DNA of 42,472 bases, taken from the NCBI RefSeq assembly GCF_021343995.1, contig NZ_JAJTTE010000060.1:1-42472 (forward strand). The letters are read 5' to 3'. Position 1 is the first letter of the stretch. Every line of letters starts with the position of its first letter. The notes under the pieces were generated by a model, which ran no database searches, was not told the origin of the DNA, and was given only the letters and a program-made list of their open reading frames with translations. The position numbers and the translations under genes were made by a program. This DNA comes from Pseudonocardia terrae (GTDB lineage Bacteria; Actinomycetota; Actinomycetes; Mycobacteriales; Pseudonocardiaceae). This document shows, piece by piece, positions 27,478 through 36,314 of the stretch.

Positions 27478-28448
27478 AGCTCAGTCACCTTGCCGAGGGC
27501 AGAAGAGGGAGACGCCAAGCGCCTTCGCGGAGCCGCCCGGTCACGGTGAGACCCAGCCCGACGGTCCGGGCAGCGAGGGCGGCGTGTGCAGGAGTTGCAG
27601 AACGACCGGCGACGGTCGATCTACGTCCGCATCACGCACAGCCGGTAAGGCGACGCCTGAGCTATGAGGTGCTCGAGGAGTTGCCCATCGACGACCTCGA
27701 TTACTGGTGGTGGGGCAGGGGGCGCCGTCGCCACGACGGCGATGGCCACGGGCGCGGTCAGTACTGCGCGCTCGGCGGGCGCTGTAGTGGCTGCATCCCA
27801 CGCCGCCACTCCCCCGCACATGTCGGCCAACCGGACGTCCTGGCCGTTCCGCTCGGTGGCCAGAGCCGACGTCGTCAGGTGGACGGGCGTGGACGCGCCA
27901 TGTCGAGCAGTCGCCGCGCCGAGGCCGCTCCACCTCGCCGTGCCGGCCGTGCTGACAAGGCGCAGCTGAGGCCGTTCCCGCGCCCACGCGTGCTGCGGCC
28001 AGCTAACGTGTCTGCCGCCTGAGCCGGTCACCCCCGGCTGCCTCCGCCGCCAGCGCTCGACCCGCCGTGTCGACGAACTCGAGCCCGGCCTGACCGACTA
28101 CCCGCTCGACCAGGCCTACCCAGATGGCGGATCCCGGCAGCGACCTCGAACCCGATCTGGTGGGCGCCTCCGGTCAAAGTCCGGGACTCTGCATGAGCGG
28201 CGAGGCCAGCAGAGGCGGCGACGGGTCAGCAGCGGCGGCTGAGCAACCAGCGAAAGAACAGGCGCAACTCTCGTCCCTAGGCGCGTCGGTACGGACCCGC
28301 GGCTGCGACCCATCTCTCGACGGCGAATGCGTCGCTCCCGCGACGCGTCACGGTGATCTGTGCTGGCCAGCCAGCCCAATCCGCACGGCCGCGTCAGCTC
28401 CCGACAAATCTTCGCCCACTTCGGTGCGCCAGGCCTGCCCGAGCGCGT
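27478..28448. other. About 970 bp without a convincing gene
   Basis: Frames of 60-210 codons are open on both strands, but all look like composition-driven frames rich in Arg and Pro. One plus-strand stretch near 27660-27715 reads YEVLEELPIDDLDYWWWG, which is not obviously random, but it has no start signal and no recognised family. No hairpin stronger than 5 bp, tRNA or repeat was seen. The promoter of the GT39 gene is probably at its left end. Confidence 0.5.
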
Positions 28449-31400
28449 TCAAGCGGCTCCGCTCGCATCAAGCAGCTGTTGCGCAGGATCGTCCAGTTCC
28501 TGGGCGGGGTTGCCGCCCCACCGGGCACCGGCCGGGACTTCCTCGCCCTTCATCACGAACGAGTCGGGCTCGATCTCTACGGCGTCGCCGACCGACACGC
28601 CGTAGTGGACCAGGGTCCCGACGCCGAGGGTCACGCCGGCGCCGAGCGTGGAGCGGTCCGACTTGAAGGCGCCGTCTTCCTGGGAGTGGCACTGGATGAT
28701 GCTGCCGATGTTGAGCGTGCAGTCGTCGCCGACCGCGGTCATGGTGCGCTCGGTGATCGACGCGCCGTCGTCGAACACGCGCCGGCCGATCCGCAGGCCG
28801 AGCATCCGGGCGACGAGGTTGTGGTACGGAGTGCCGGCCAGCAGCCGCTCCAGGGGCGGCATCGTGAGCTTCCAGTACCGCTCGTGCCGCCAGAACCGCA
28901 CGTCGTAGATCGAGCAGGACTTCGGACGAATCCGGCGGAACCCCACCACGGCCCGCTCCCAGAAGATGAACCAGAGCAGCGAGAACAGCACGCTCGCCGC
29001 GACCTCGGCCGCGAAGGCCGCCGGACCCAGGTCGGCGTAGTGATCCACGGCCAGCAGCCCGAGCAGCAGCAGGCCGAGTACGTGTCCCCACCTCACGACC
29101 AGGGCAAACGCGATCGTGAGCGCGTTGTGGGCGTTTTTGCGCCCTAGCCTCCGGCGCCGCTCCTCCGGGATGATCTCGAACGCCCGGTCCCGCGCGACCG
29201 TCCGCGGGATCTCGAACGCCGGCGACCCCAACAGGCCCACGCCTTGGCGGACCGGGCCGTCGATCGGGATCGCGACCTTGGTGGCGAGCAGGCAGTCGTC
29301 GCCGGTGCGGCCGCCGGCCGGGTAGCCGATGTGGTTGCCGAGGAAGTTGTGGGCGCCGATCGCGGCTCGCGAGGCGCGGAAGGAGGTGCTGGAGAACTCG
29401 GCGTTGTTCACCGACAACCCGTCCGCGATGACCGTGCCGGCGCCGACCGAGACGAGGTACGGCGTCTCCTGGGCCACCATCGAGCCGAAGTTCGATCCAG
29501 TCTGCTCGACCTTCCCCAGGTCGTAGCCGAGAAGGTAGAGGTAGCCGACGATGTAGGAGCTGTCACCGAACAGCGTCACGAACAGCTTGATGTTCGTCAG
29601 CCGAAAGACGGCGCGGTGCAGCGAGTACCGCCAGCCGTAGAGCGGATAGACCCGGTCCGGCCGGACGAACAGTGCTGCCGCTCGCGGCGCCGTGAACACC
29701 ACCGCCAGACCCAGGAACAGGCCGCCGAAGACGATGAACGTCGACCCGACGAGTGCGTCGACGTAGAAGGCCGAGGTCGTGTGCCCCAGTGCTCCCGGAT
29801 CGAGCAGCGCTTTGAACTGGGGCACCCCGGTGAGCAGCATGAACAGCCCGCCGAAGCCCAGCGGAAGGTAGATCGCGAAAAGCTTGACCAACTGGCTGGC
29901 GACGAAGGTGAACTTCCGCACCGCCGGCACCCGCACGGGAGGGAGCCGGACGAAGTCGGTGTCGGTCGGAATCGGCGGCGACCCATGCCACCGCTCCTCG
30001 GCGGCCACGGTCTGTCCGCGGTGCAGCGAGGAGGCGTGACCGAGCTGGGCGCCGTCGCCCATCGCGGTGCCGATGTCCAGCACACTCTTCTCGCCGACGA
30101 CGACGTCGCGGCCGAGCGTGACTCGTCCTTGCTGGATCCGTCCGGCGTGGGCGCGATAGCCGAGCAGGTAGACGTCCTTCCGCACGACCGTGCCGGACCC
30201 GATGCTGATCAGGTCGGTGCAGACCGGGACGTGGCGGGTGAGGATGACGACGTTCTTGCCGACCTTCGCCCCGAGCAACCGTAGGTAGAGCGTGTAGAGC
30301 GGGGAACCCACCATCAGCAGCGCCAGCGGGTTGCCCCGGATCAGCGTCTTCGCCAGCCAGAACCGGAAGTAGCGCAGGCTCCAGACCGGGAACTCCGTCT
30401 CCTTCCACCGCCCGACGAGAACCCACTTGGCCACGACCGGCAGCAACGCCATGGCCAGGAACGCCAGCGCGCCGGCCTCGAGCGAGCGGAGGTAGATCTC
30501 GACCAGCCCGACGCTTGTCGAGATCCAGACGTAGGCGCGGTCCATGACGTAGCCGGCGCCCGTCACATACAGCAGGAACACCAGCAGCTGCAGGACGCCG
30601 GTGAGCAGGTAGCCGACTGTGCTGTGTCGTACGGGGACGGCCTCGGCGACGACCGGAACCCGCGCTGCGGGTCGGACGGGCGACGCGCTCTCGGTGGCTG
30701 CGCTGCTCGGGATGGCTGCGGCAGCCATGCTGGCAATGGTCGGGTGGGCGTAGACATCCTTGATCGAGACCGACGGCAGGTCCTCGCGCTTGCGCAGCCG
30801 GGCGCAGAAGCGGGTCATCACCATTGAGTCCGCGCCCAGGTCGTCGAACACGTTGCGGTCGACGGGAACGTGCTCGACCCCGAGGACCTCGGCCAACACC
30901 TCGGCGAGGCCTTCGGCGACGGCTGCACCCCCGAGCGCCGGCGTCGGAGGCGGTGTGGAGCCGGCGAAGGCGGCAGCGAGTCCGGCGATCGTCGGGTGGG
31001 CGTAGACATCTTTGATCGAGACCGACGGCAGGTCCTCGCGCTTGCGCAGCCGGGCGCAGAAGCGGGTCATCACCATCGAGTCCGCGCCCAGGTCGTCGAA
31101 CACGTTGCTCGCGACGGACACGTGCTCGATCGTCAGGACGTCGGCGAGCACGCTTGCCAGAGCGGCCGCCAAGTCTGCTGTCGGCTCTGCGTCGACGGGG
31201 GCCGGATGCGAGGACCCGGTCGGCGAGACCGGAGGCGCCGGCGCGAGCGGGGCTCCAGATGACGTCGGGGCCGGGGACCGCGGATACGGCGTCGGCCGTG
31301 GAGTCGGGGTCGGCAGTGCAGGCGCCTGTCCCGGTGGCCGCGGGTACGGCGTCGGTCGCGGGCTCGGCTGTGCAGGAGTCTGAGCCGGTGACCGCGGGTA

Positions 31401-33356
31401 GGGCGTCGGCCGCCGGCTCGACGTGGCCGTTGTTGCGGCGGGTGTTGGTGCCGGTGGCGGTGCGGCCAGATCGAAGGTCAGACTCCCGGGCGGTGGTTCC
31501 GGCGACGGTGCGGAGCCGACTGCTGGCGCTGAAGCGGGCTTGATGATCTGGTCGAAGGTCAGGATCCCCGGCTCTGCCGACTTTAGAGGTGGCGCTGGTG
31601 ACGTGGTCGGGCCGGCATCGGGTGGCGGGTGCCGCAGGCCATCCAGCTGCTCCTGCAACCGGGCGTTCTCGCTACGCAACGTGTCCAGCTCCGCGTCGGC
31701 GGCGGGTTGCGACGCCAGGGCCGCGCGATCCACACATCCGTCGGCGGTCAGCGGCAGTTCCTCGAGGCGCTGCAGGCGGGCCGGCACGTGATCGGCGTCC
31801 AGCCGCTCGCGCAGCCAGGCCCAGATGGTCTCCTCGTCGGCCTGCGCGCGGTCGACACAGCAGGTGTAGTAGCCGACGAGCTCGACGTCCGGCGAGTGGT
31901 GGTGAGCATGGACGACCGCAGAGGTCACCCCGGGAACGGCCATCATCGTCGATTCCACCGCGATGAGATCGATGCGATGTCCTGCCACGCTCGTCTGGGC
32001 CGCGAGGCGTCCGCGGTACTCGACTTCGCCGGCCTCGTTGACCCGACCGAGGTCACCGGTGCGGTAGATCTTCCCGGTGGGGTTGCCGGGGATGTCGAGG
32101 AAGTCCTCGACGAACGCCTCGCCCGACGGGTTGAGATATCCGCAGGTCAGTCCGAGGCCGGCCAGACCGATCTCGCCTGTCTCACCGTGGGGCAGCGCCA
32201 AGGGATAGTCCGCGTCGAGCACGACGGTGGCGTAGGTCGGCAACGGCGCACCAATCATCACCGGCTTGTCCGGCAGCGCTTCGGTCCACGCGGCGGCCAC
32301 TGTCGCTCCGGCGGGGACGTAGGCGGTGAAGAAGCGCCGACCAGGTCGCTGCCAGCGCGCGACCAGGCTTGGCGGGCAGGGCTCCCCCGCCACGACGAGC
32401 ACCCGCAGCGCAGGCAGGTCCGCCTCGAGCGTGGACAGCAGCGCCGGGGTCGTGCACAGAGCGCTGACGCGCCGGTCCACCAGCTCGGCGTGCAACGCCG
32501 GGCCACGCAGGTGCGGACCTTCAGGCGCAGAGACCAGCGTCGCGCCGGCGACCCACGCCATCCAGGTCTCCTCGATCCCGCCACCGGAGCACAAGGGCTT
32601 GCCCTGGTAGACGCGGTGCCCGCCGATGCCGAATGTCTCGGAGGAGGTGCGCACCGCATTGCACATGCTGCGGTGGTCGATCGACACGCCCTCCGACCAT
32701 CCAGACGAGTTGGGTAGGTGCACGATGTAGGCGATCTGGTCGGGTAGCGCCCCGCGTTCGGTGGGTTGCAGCCGCTGCGGGCTCATTTCGGCGATCAACC
32801 GCGCCGCGCCGTCGACGGCGAGGACCTCGGCCGATGTGGCCAGCAAGGCCTCAGTTGCGGCGACTCGACCGCGAAGGTGCGAACGGCTCAGCACGATCCG
32901 CGTGGAGGTGTCGGCGACGATGAAGGCGAGGCGGTCGACCGGAGCGGTCGGGTCGAGCGGCACACAGGTCGCACCGATCTTCAGCACCGCCAGGGTTGCC
33001 ACGTAGGCCTCGACGTGATCGTCGAACAGCAGCGCGACCCTGTCCGCTGGGTTGGTGCCGTGCAGCCGCAGGTAGCGGGCGAGCCGGTTGGCCCGGGCGT
33101 CGAGCTCGTCATAGGTCAACGAGATCTCCGCGCCGTCGACCGCGAGCTGACTGGCCCGTCCGTACTCCCGGATCCAGTCGCAGCGCTCCTCGAACACGAG
33201 GTCGAGGCGCTCGTGGCGGCGGACCCGCCAGCCCTGCGCCTCGTGCCGGTCGACGACCACGAGGTCCGCGAGTGGGATCTCGGGGCGCTCACTGAGCGTC
33301 GACACCACGCGCTCGAACTGAGGAGCGGGGTTCGGCGGTGTCGCAGGCATGGTCAT
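28449..33356 (-). CDS. Pls/PosA-type NRPS: adenylation domain, two carrier domains, membrane domain with three hexapeptide-repeat regions
   Basis: The protein is 1635 aa. Order: A domain (about 1-555), short coiled coil (RSENARLQEQL), Pro-rich linker with three RPTPYPR repeats (about 580-735), two tandem carrier domains, each with the phosphopantetheine Ser in DDLGADSMVMTRF (about 740-900), then a membrane part with left-handed beta-helix (hexapeptide) regions near 1080-1150, 1335-1420 and 1535-1620. This is the layout of poly-amino-acid synthetases such as epsilon-poly-lysine synthetase, but with a doubled carrier. The A domain is abnormal: the A3 loop reads NSSGWSEGV in place of TSGTTGxPKGV, A5 reads YVPAGATV in place of YGPTE, and the A10 Lys is Cys541 (GCVDR for GKVDR), while A7 (YRTGDL) is normal. 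It is therefore probably impaired, or it has a changed reaction. Membrane-bound; product unknown. Confidence 0.85.
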   Translation of the reverse strand: MTMPATPPNPAPQFERVVSTLSERPEIPLADLVVVDRHEAQGWRVRRHERLDLVFEERCDWIREYGRASQLAVDGAEISLTYDELDARANRLARYLRLHGTNPADRVALLFDDHVEAYVATLAVLKIGATCVPLDPTAPVDRLAFIVADTSTRIVLSRSHLRGRVAATEALLATSAEVLAVDGAARLIAEMSPQRLQPTERGALPDQIAYIVHLPNSSGWSEGVSIDHRSMCNAVRTSSETFGIGGHRVYQGKPLCSGGGIEETWMAWVAGATLVSAPEGPHLRGPALHAELVDRRVSALCTTPALLSTLEADLPALRVLVVAGEPCPPSLVARWQRPGRRFFTAYVPAGATVAAAWTEALPDKPVMIGAPLPTYATVVLDADYPLALPHGETGEIGLAGLGLTCGYLNPSGEAFVEDFLDIPGNPTGKIYRTGDLGRVNEAGEVEYRGRLAAQTSVAGHRIDLIAVESTMMAVPGVTSAVVHAHHHSPDVELVGYYTCCVDRAQADEETIWAWLRERLDADHVPARLQRLEELPLTADGCVDRAALASQPAADAELDTLRSENARLQEQLDGLRHPPPDAGPTTSPAPPLKSAEPGILTFDQIIKPASAPAVGSAPSPEPPPGSLTFDLAAPPPAPTPAATTATSSRRPTPYPRSPAQTPAQPSPRPTPYPRPPGQAPALPTPTPRPTPYPRSPAPTSSGAPLAPAPPVSPTGSSHPAPVDAEPTADLAAALASVLADVLTIEHVSVASNVFDDLGADSMVMTRFCARLRKREDLPSVSIKDVYAHPTIAGLAAAFAGSTPPPTPALGGAAVAEGLAEVLAEVLGVEHVPVDRNVFDDLGADSMVMTRFCARLRKREDLPSVSIKDVYAHPTIASMAAAAIPSSAATESASPVRPAARVPVVAEAVPVRHSTVGYLLTGVLQLLVFLLYVTGAGYVMDRAYVWISTSVGLVEIYLRSLEAGALAFLAMALLPVVAKWVLVGRWKETEFPVWSLRYFRFWLAKTLIRGNPLALLMVGSPLYTLYLRLLGAKVGKNVVILTRHVPVCTDLISIGSGTVVRKDVYLLGYRAHAGRIQQGRVTLGRDVVVGEKSVLDIGTAMGDGAQLGHASSLHRGQTVAAEERWHGSPPIPTDTDFVRLPPVRVPAVRKFTFVASQLVKLFAIYLPLGFGGLFMLLTGVPQFKALLDPGALGHTTSAFYVDALVGSTFIVFGGLFLGLAVVFTAPRAAALFVRPDRVYPLYGWRYSLHRAVFRLTNIKLFVTLFGDSSYIVGYLYLLGYDLGKVEQTGSNFGSMVAQETPYLVSVGAGTVIADGLSVNNAEFSSTSFRASRAAIGAHNFLGNHIGYPAGGRTGDDCLLATKVAIPIDGPVRQGVGLLGSPAFEIPRTVARDRAFEIIPEERRRRLGRKNAHNALTIAFALVVRWGHVLGLLLLGLLAVDHYADLGPAAFAAEVAASVLFSLLWFIFWERAVVGFRRIRPKSCSIYDVRFWRHERYWKLTMPPLERLLAGTPYHNLVARMLGLRIGRRVFDDGASITERTMTAVGDDCTLNIGSIIQCHSQEDGAFKSDRSTLGAGVTLGVGTLVHYGVSVGDAVEIEPDSFVMKGEEVPAGARWGGNPAQELDDPAQQLLDASGAA
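30739..31108. repeat. Near-identical 118-bp direct repeats inside the NRPS gene
   Basis: Positions 30739-30856 and 30991-31108 match at all but two of 118 bases, both third-codon-position changes. They encode the core of the two carrier domains, from the conserved Asn before FDDLGADS to HPTI. Sequence outside the block is diverged, so the block looks like recent gene conversion or a conserved remnant of an older duplication. Confidence 0.9.
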
Positions 33357-33754
33357 CCTGTCTGTGGCCGGTCAACGGGCAGGACGCGAGTACCGACGGG
33401 AACGCGGCAACGCGCGTCGACGGCGGAGTTGCTCCAACCTGGTCCTGCGCACGCTTGTCGTGCGGACACGGTGATCACGCCCCCCATCCAGCAACGGGTG
33501 CTGCCCCGCCAGCAGACCGTCACGAAATCCAGCAGACTGGTCGAGGGTTGCGCCGCAGGCCACACCGGGCAATGGCGTTTACGCCCGACGTCGGGCGCAG
33601 CCGAGAATTTTTGCCATCTGTTTACCCAGAGTGGGACAGGTCCTGGTGCGCCCGCGATCCTGAGCCCGGAGCCCGTGCGCCGCAACCGCCCTTCGTCCAC
33701 GTGTTGATCTCGGTTTCGCGCGGGCCCCCGTCGCAGCCGGCTTGCGGTGCCGGC
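33357..33754. other. About 400 bp without a convincing gene
   Basis: Overlapping frames are open on both strands but have no recognisable fold and no ribosome-binding site. The stretch near 33580-33620 is locally A+T-richer and could hold the NRPS promoter. No strong inverted repeat was seen. Confidence 0.45.
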
Positions 33755-35212
33755 TCAGGTGCCGTCTCCGACAGGCTCGGGCGGCGAAGGAGTCCGGGTG
33801 CGCCCACGACCGCTCTCGGGACCGGCATCTCCGGCGCAGCCGGGCCCGTCCACAGCACCGAGCGTTGTCGGGGCCGGGAGGAAGATCGTCAGCTGTGGTG
33901 GGCTCTCACGCGTCAGGACCAGCCGGCCGCCCTGGTCCTCGACCAGGCGTGTCGCGAGTGGAAGCCCGAGTTCGCTTCCGCGAGTGGCGCCGTTCTCGCC
34001 GACGTTCGGAGGGTCAGTGAAGCCCGGGCCCTCGTCCTCGATGTCGATCGCGACGGCGTCGCCGACCTCTCGGACGCCGATCCGGACTGCTCCGGCCCCG
34101 TGGTGCAAGGCGTTGTCGAGTAGGACCGCGAGCACCTGTCGGATCCCGGCTCGTGAACAAGCGACGACGGGGGCGGGGTAGGTCCGCTGCCCCCACTGCG
34201 TGCCAGCGTCCGGCGCGGGTTCGGCGTCCTCGTTGTCGGAGCCGATGTCGATGACGAGACTCCGGCTGTCGGCGAGGAGTCTGGGCCGGTAGGTCTCGGC
34301 CACTTCGTCGAGCAGTGCGCCCAGATCGACCGGTCCCGTCTGTTCGCGCCCCCGGGCACGTGCGAGATCCAGCAACTCCTCGACGGTTCGTGTCAGGCGC
34401 TCGGTTTCGGCGATCGCGGCATCGAGCGCAGCGTTGACGTCGGCGTCCGGGCGGGCCCGGGCATTCTCCAGGCGCAGGCGCAGCGCCGCCAGCGGCGTTC
34501 TGAGCTGGTGGGAGGCTTCGGCCGAGAAGGCTCGTTCGCGGGCGAGGAGGTCGTCCAGCCGGGCGGCGGTGGTGGTGAACGCGGCGCCGAGGGCGTCGAT
34601 CTCCGCGAGCCCGGCCCGGGGTGCCCGGACGCTGAAGTCGCCGTCGCCGAGCCGTCCGGCCAGCACCACCAGACCTTCCAGGGGATGGGCGAGGCGCCGG
34701 GCCTGGCGCCGCGCGATTGCCCAACTCGCGGCTAGTACCAGCCCCGCGAGACCCAGCATGCCGAGCCAGATCGGCACGAGCTCCGCGTAGACCGCCGACA
34801 CCGGACGCGTGACGCGGACCGCGCCGATAATCTCGTGCTCCCCCGTGATCGGGACTGTTGCGACGACAGTGCCGTCACTCTCGACAATGCGAGGGCCGGC
34901 TCCCCGCAGTGCCGCATAGATATGCTCGTCGCCGGTCGGGGGTCCCTCACCGAGCAGGCGCTGGCCGTCGCCGTCGAACAGCCCGACGAGCCTGTTGCCG
35001 GCGACCGCATTGGTGGCCGGAAAGGCGGTCGGGTTCCGGTCGTGAGCAAGATCTGTGAGTACCGCCGCGGCATTGAGGTCAGCCACCCGCTGCAGCGCGA
35101 CACCTTCCTTGGCCACGGCGTAACGGGCCAGCCCGAGCGCCAGCGGGATACCGAACAACGCCACGGCGATCGCGGCGATGATCACTGCAAGGGAGGTGAT
35201 CCGAGTGCGCAT
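33755..35212 (-). CDS. Sensor histidine kinase (two-component system), cognate regulator decayed
   Basis: About 485 aa. TM1 is at about 6-28, followed by a ~110-residue extracytoplasmic sensor region, TM2 near 145-168 and HAMP. The dimerisation/phosphoacceptor helix is FSAEASHQLRTPLAALRLR (His235). The ATPase has an N box LLDNALHHGAGAV and a G1 box DEGPGF; the G2 box is GSELGLPLA rather than GxGLGL. I chose the ATG at 35212 (GGAGG 10 nt upstream). A GTG at 35257 overlaps the stop of the ruined response-regulator frame (GTGA) and was probably the ancestral coupled start. The kinase looks intact, but its natural partner is a pseudogene, so it is an orphan or a fossil in the making. Confidence 0.88.
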   Translation of the reverse strand: MRTRITSLAVIIAAIAVALFGIPLALGLARYAVAKEGVALQRVADLNAAAVLTDLAHDRNPTAFPATNAVAGNRLVGLFDGDGQRLLGEGPPTGDEHIYAALRGAGPRIVESDGTVVATVPITGEHEIIGAVRVTRPVSAVYAELVPIWLGMLGLAGLVLAASWAIARRQARRLAHPLEGLVVLAGRLGDGDFSVRAPRAGLAEIDALGAAFTTTAARLDDLLARERAFSAEASHQLRTPLAALRLRLENARARPDADVNAALDAAIAETERLTRTVEELLDLARARGREQTGPVDLGALLDEVAETYRPRLLADSRSLVIDIGSDNEDAEPAPDAGTQWGQRTYPAPVVACSRAGIRQVLAVLLDNALHHGAGAVRIGVREVGDAVAIDIEDEGPGFTDPPNVGENGATRGSELGLPLATRLVEDQGGRLVLTRESPPQLTIFLPAPTTLGAVDGPGCAGDAGPESGRGRTRTPSPPEPVGDGT

Positions 35213-35253
35213 GCCAGCGCCACCTCCCGTCGCCCAGGACCGGTCCGATGCCG

Positions 35254-35710
35254 TCACGGCCGCTGTCTGCGGACGTGGAAAGGCACGCTAGGCCTCGGAG
35301 GTTCAAGCCGGTAGCCGCCTCCCGGCCGGTATCGGAATTGCTTGCGCAGTAGATGGCGCAGCGTGGAGCTCGAGGGCTTTACCGGAATCGCCCGAACCGC
35401 ATCCCTTTCATTGAGATCTGCCGGACTCACTGCGCCGGGTGGCGCGAGGCTCTCAAGTAGCTGGCTTGGCCCCCAAGACGAGCGCCAGGCTGCTCACGAG
35501 GACCGGCGTGTTCGCAACTCGAGGTCGAGATCGACGAGCTGCATGGGCTCGCCGCCGATCGACCGCCGCGCGCTCCGGAGGTGGCCACGGACTCGCGAGG
35601 ACCTCGTCGCGCCGAATCGGCTTGATCAGGTAGTGATCCGCCCGGCGATGAGACCGGCGACGACGTCCGTCCCGGCACCACGGGAGGGCAAAGACCGCCG
35701 GTGTCATCGG
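35254..35710 (-). pseudogene. OmpR-type response regulator remnant with several frameshifts
   Basis: Down the minus strand, pieces of one regulator appear in changing frames: ADHYLIKPIRRDEVLA (end of a receiver domain with the conserved Lys), then VRGHLRSARRS, VDLDLELRTRR (start of the winged helix), SPADLNERDA, STLRHLLRKQFRYRPGG and GYRLEPP (the C-terminal wing). The order and spacing match the C-terminal two thirds of an OmpR-type regulator. The N-terminal half of the receiver, with the phosphorylated Asp, is gone. The last piece ends at a TGA (35254-35256) that overlaps the kinase GTG at 35257, the usual coupling of regulator and kinase genes. It cannot make a working protein. Confidence 0.8.
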
Positions 35711-35965
35711 TGACGTCCGTGCCGCCGGCGCCGCCGCCTCGGTCGGTGCCGCCTCGGTCGGCGCCGCCGACATGGTTGTGTCCTCAGGGTCTGCCGGTGA
35801 TGTGATCGTCGGGGCTTTGCCTGCCGGCGGGTCCGGCGCCGCAGACACCGAAACGGGCGCCGGTGTGACCGAGGTGTCGATCGGATGCGGGTGATCTTGG
35901 GTGGACACGCCGCACGCCGCGCACGCACTGCCCAGCAGCACCCCAGCGACCACCCTGGTCCCCAT
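35453..35965 (-). CDS. Chimeric frame: lipoprotein-like N-terminus running into response-regulator debris
   Basis: An open frame from the ATG at 35965 starts MGTRVVAGVLLGSACAACGVS, a plausible export signal with a weak lipobox. It continues as a Pro/Ala/Thr-rich low-complexity segment containing the short repeat PTEAA, then runs into the receiver-domain remnant (TPAVFALP, ADHYLIKP) and stops at 35453. No clear ribosome-binding site precedes it. It looks like a junction created by deletion, with the lipoprotein start retained and its body lost. It may be expressed but is probably not functional. Confidence 0.35.
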   Translation of the reverse strand: MGTRVVAGVLLGSACAACGVSTQDHPHPIDTSVTPAPVSVSAAPDPPAGKAPTITSPADPEDTTMSAAPTEAAPTEAAAPAARTSPMTPAVFALPWCRDGRRRRSHRRADHYLIKPIRRDEVLASPWPPPERAAVDRRRAHAARRSRPRVANTPVLVSSLALVLGAKPAT

Positions 35966-36314
35966 CCGAGGAAAGGTGGCGCTCAGCGCCCGCGGCCGCC
36001 GCGCGGTCGGGCCGCAGACCCTCCCGGCGGCCATCGTTCCCGGCCGACGCCGCACCGCGAGCGTCAAGAACGACCCCTCATCATCTCGCTCGCCTCCAAC
36101 ACGTCGCCTACCGGGGAGTCCCCCCGCAGCGAACGCCTACACGGCCTGGAAGCGAATTCCGGTGGTCATCTTCGCCGCAGGCTGGGTGTGCCTGCTATTG
36201 CAGCACCGGGGACACCAGTCTTAACCCTAACCCCGCCCACTCGGTGACCCTGCTCTCCGAGCCGGCCGCCTGCCTCACCCCGCCGCCAGCACCCCAGCCG
36301 ACCTGGTCGGCGTC
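35966..36314. other. About 350 bp without a gene
   Basis: No frame with coding character was found on either strand. It separates the lipoprotein/regulator debris from the broken GNAT gene. The stretch 36205-36250 is less G+C-rich than its surroundings. Confidence 0.45.

Noticed and set aside
27387..28022. A 211-codon plus-strand frame after the GT39 gene
   Set aside because: Arg/Gly-rich composition, partly antisense to the GT39 start, and no start signal. The YWWWG segment is curious but not enough.
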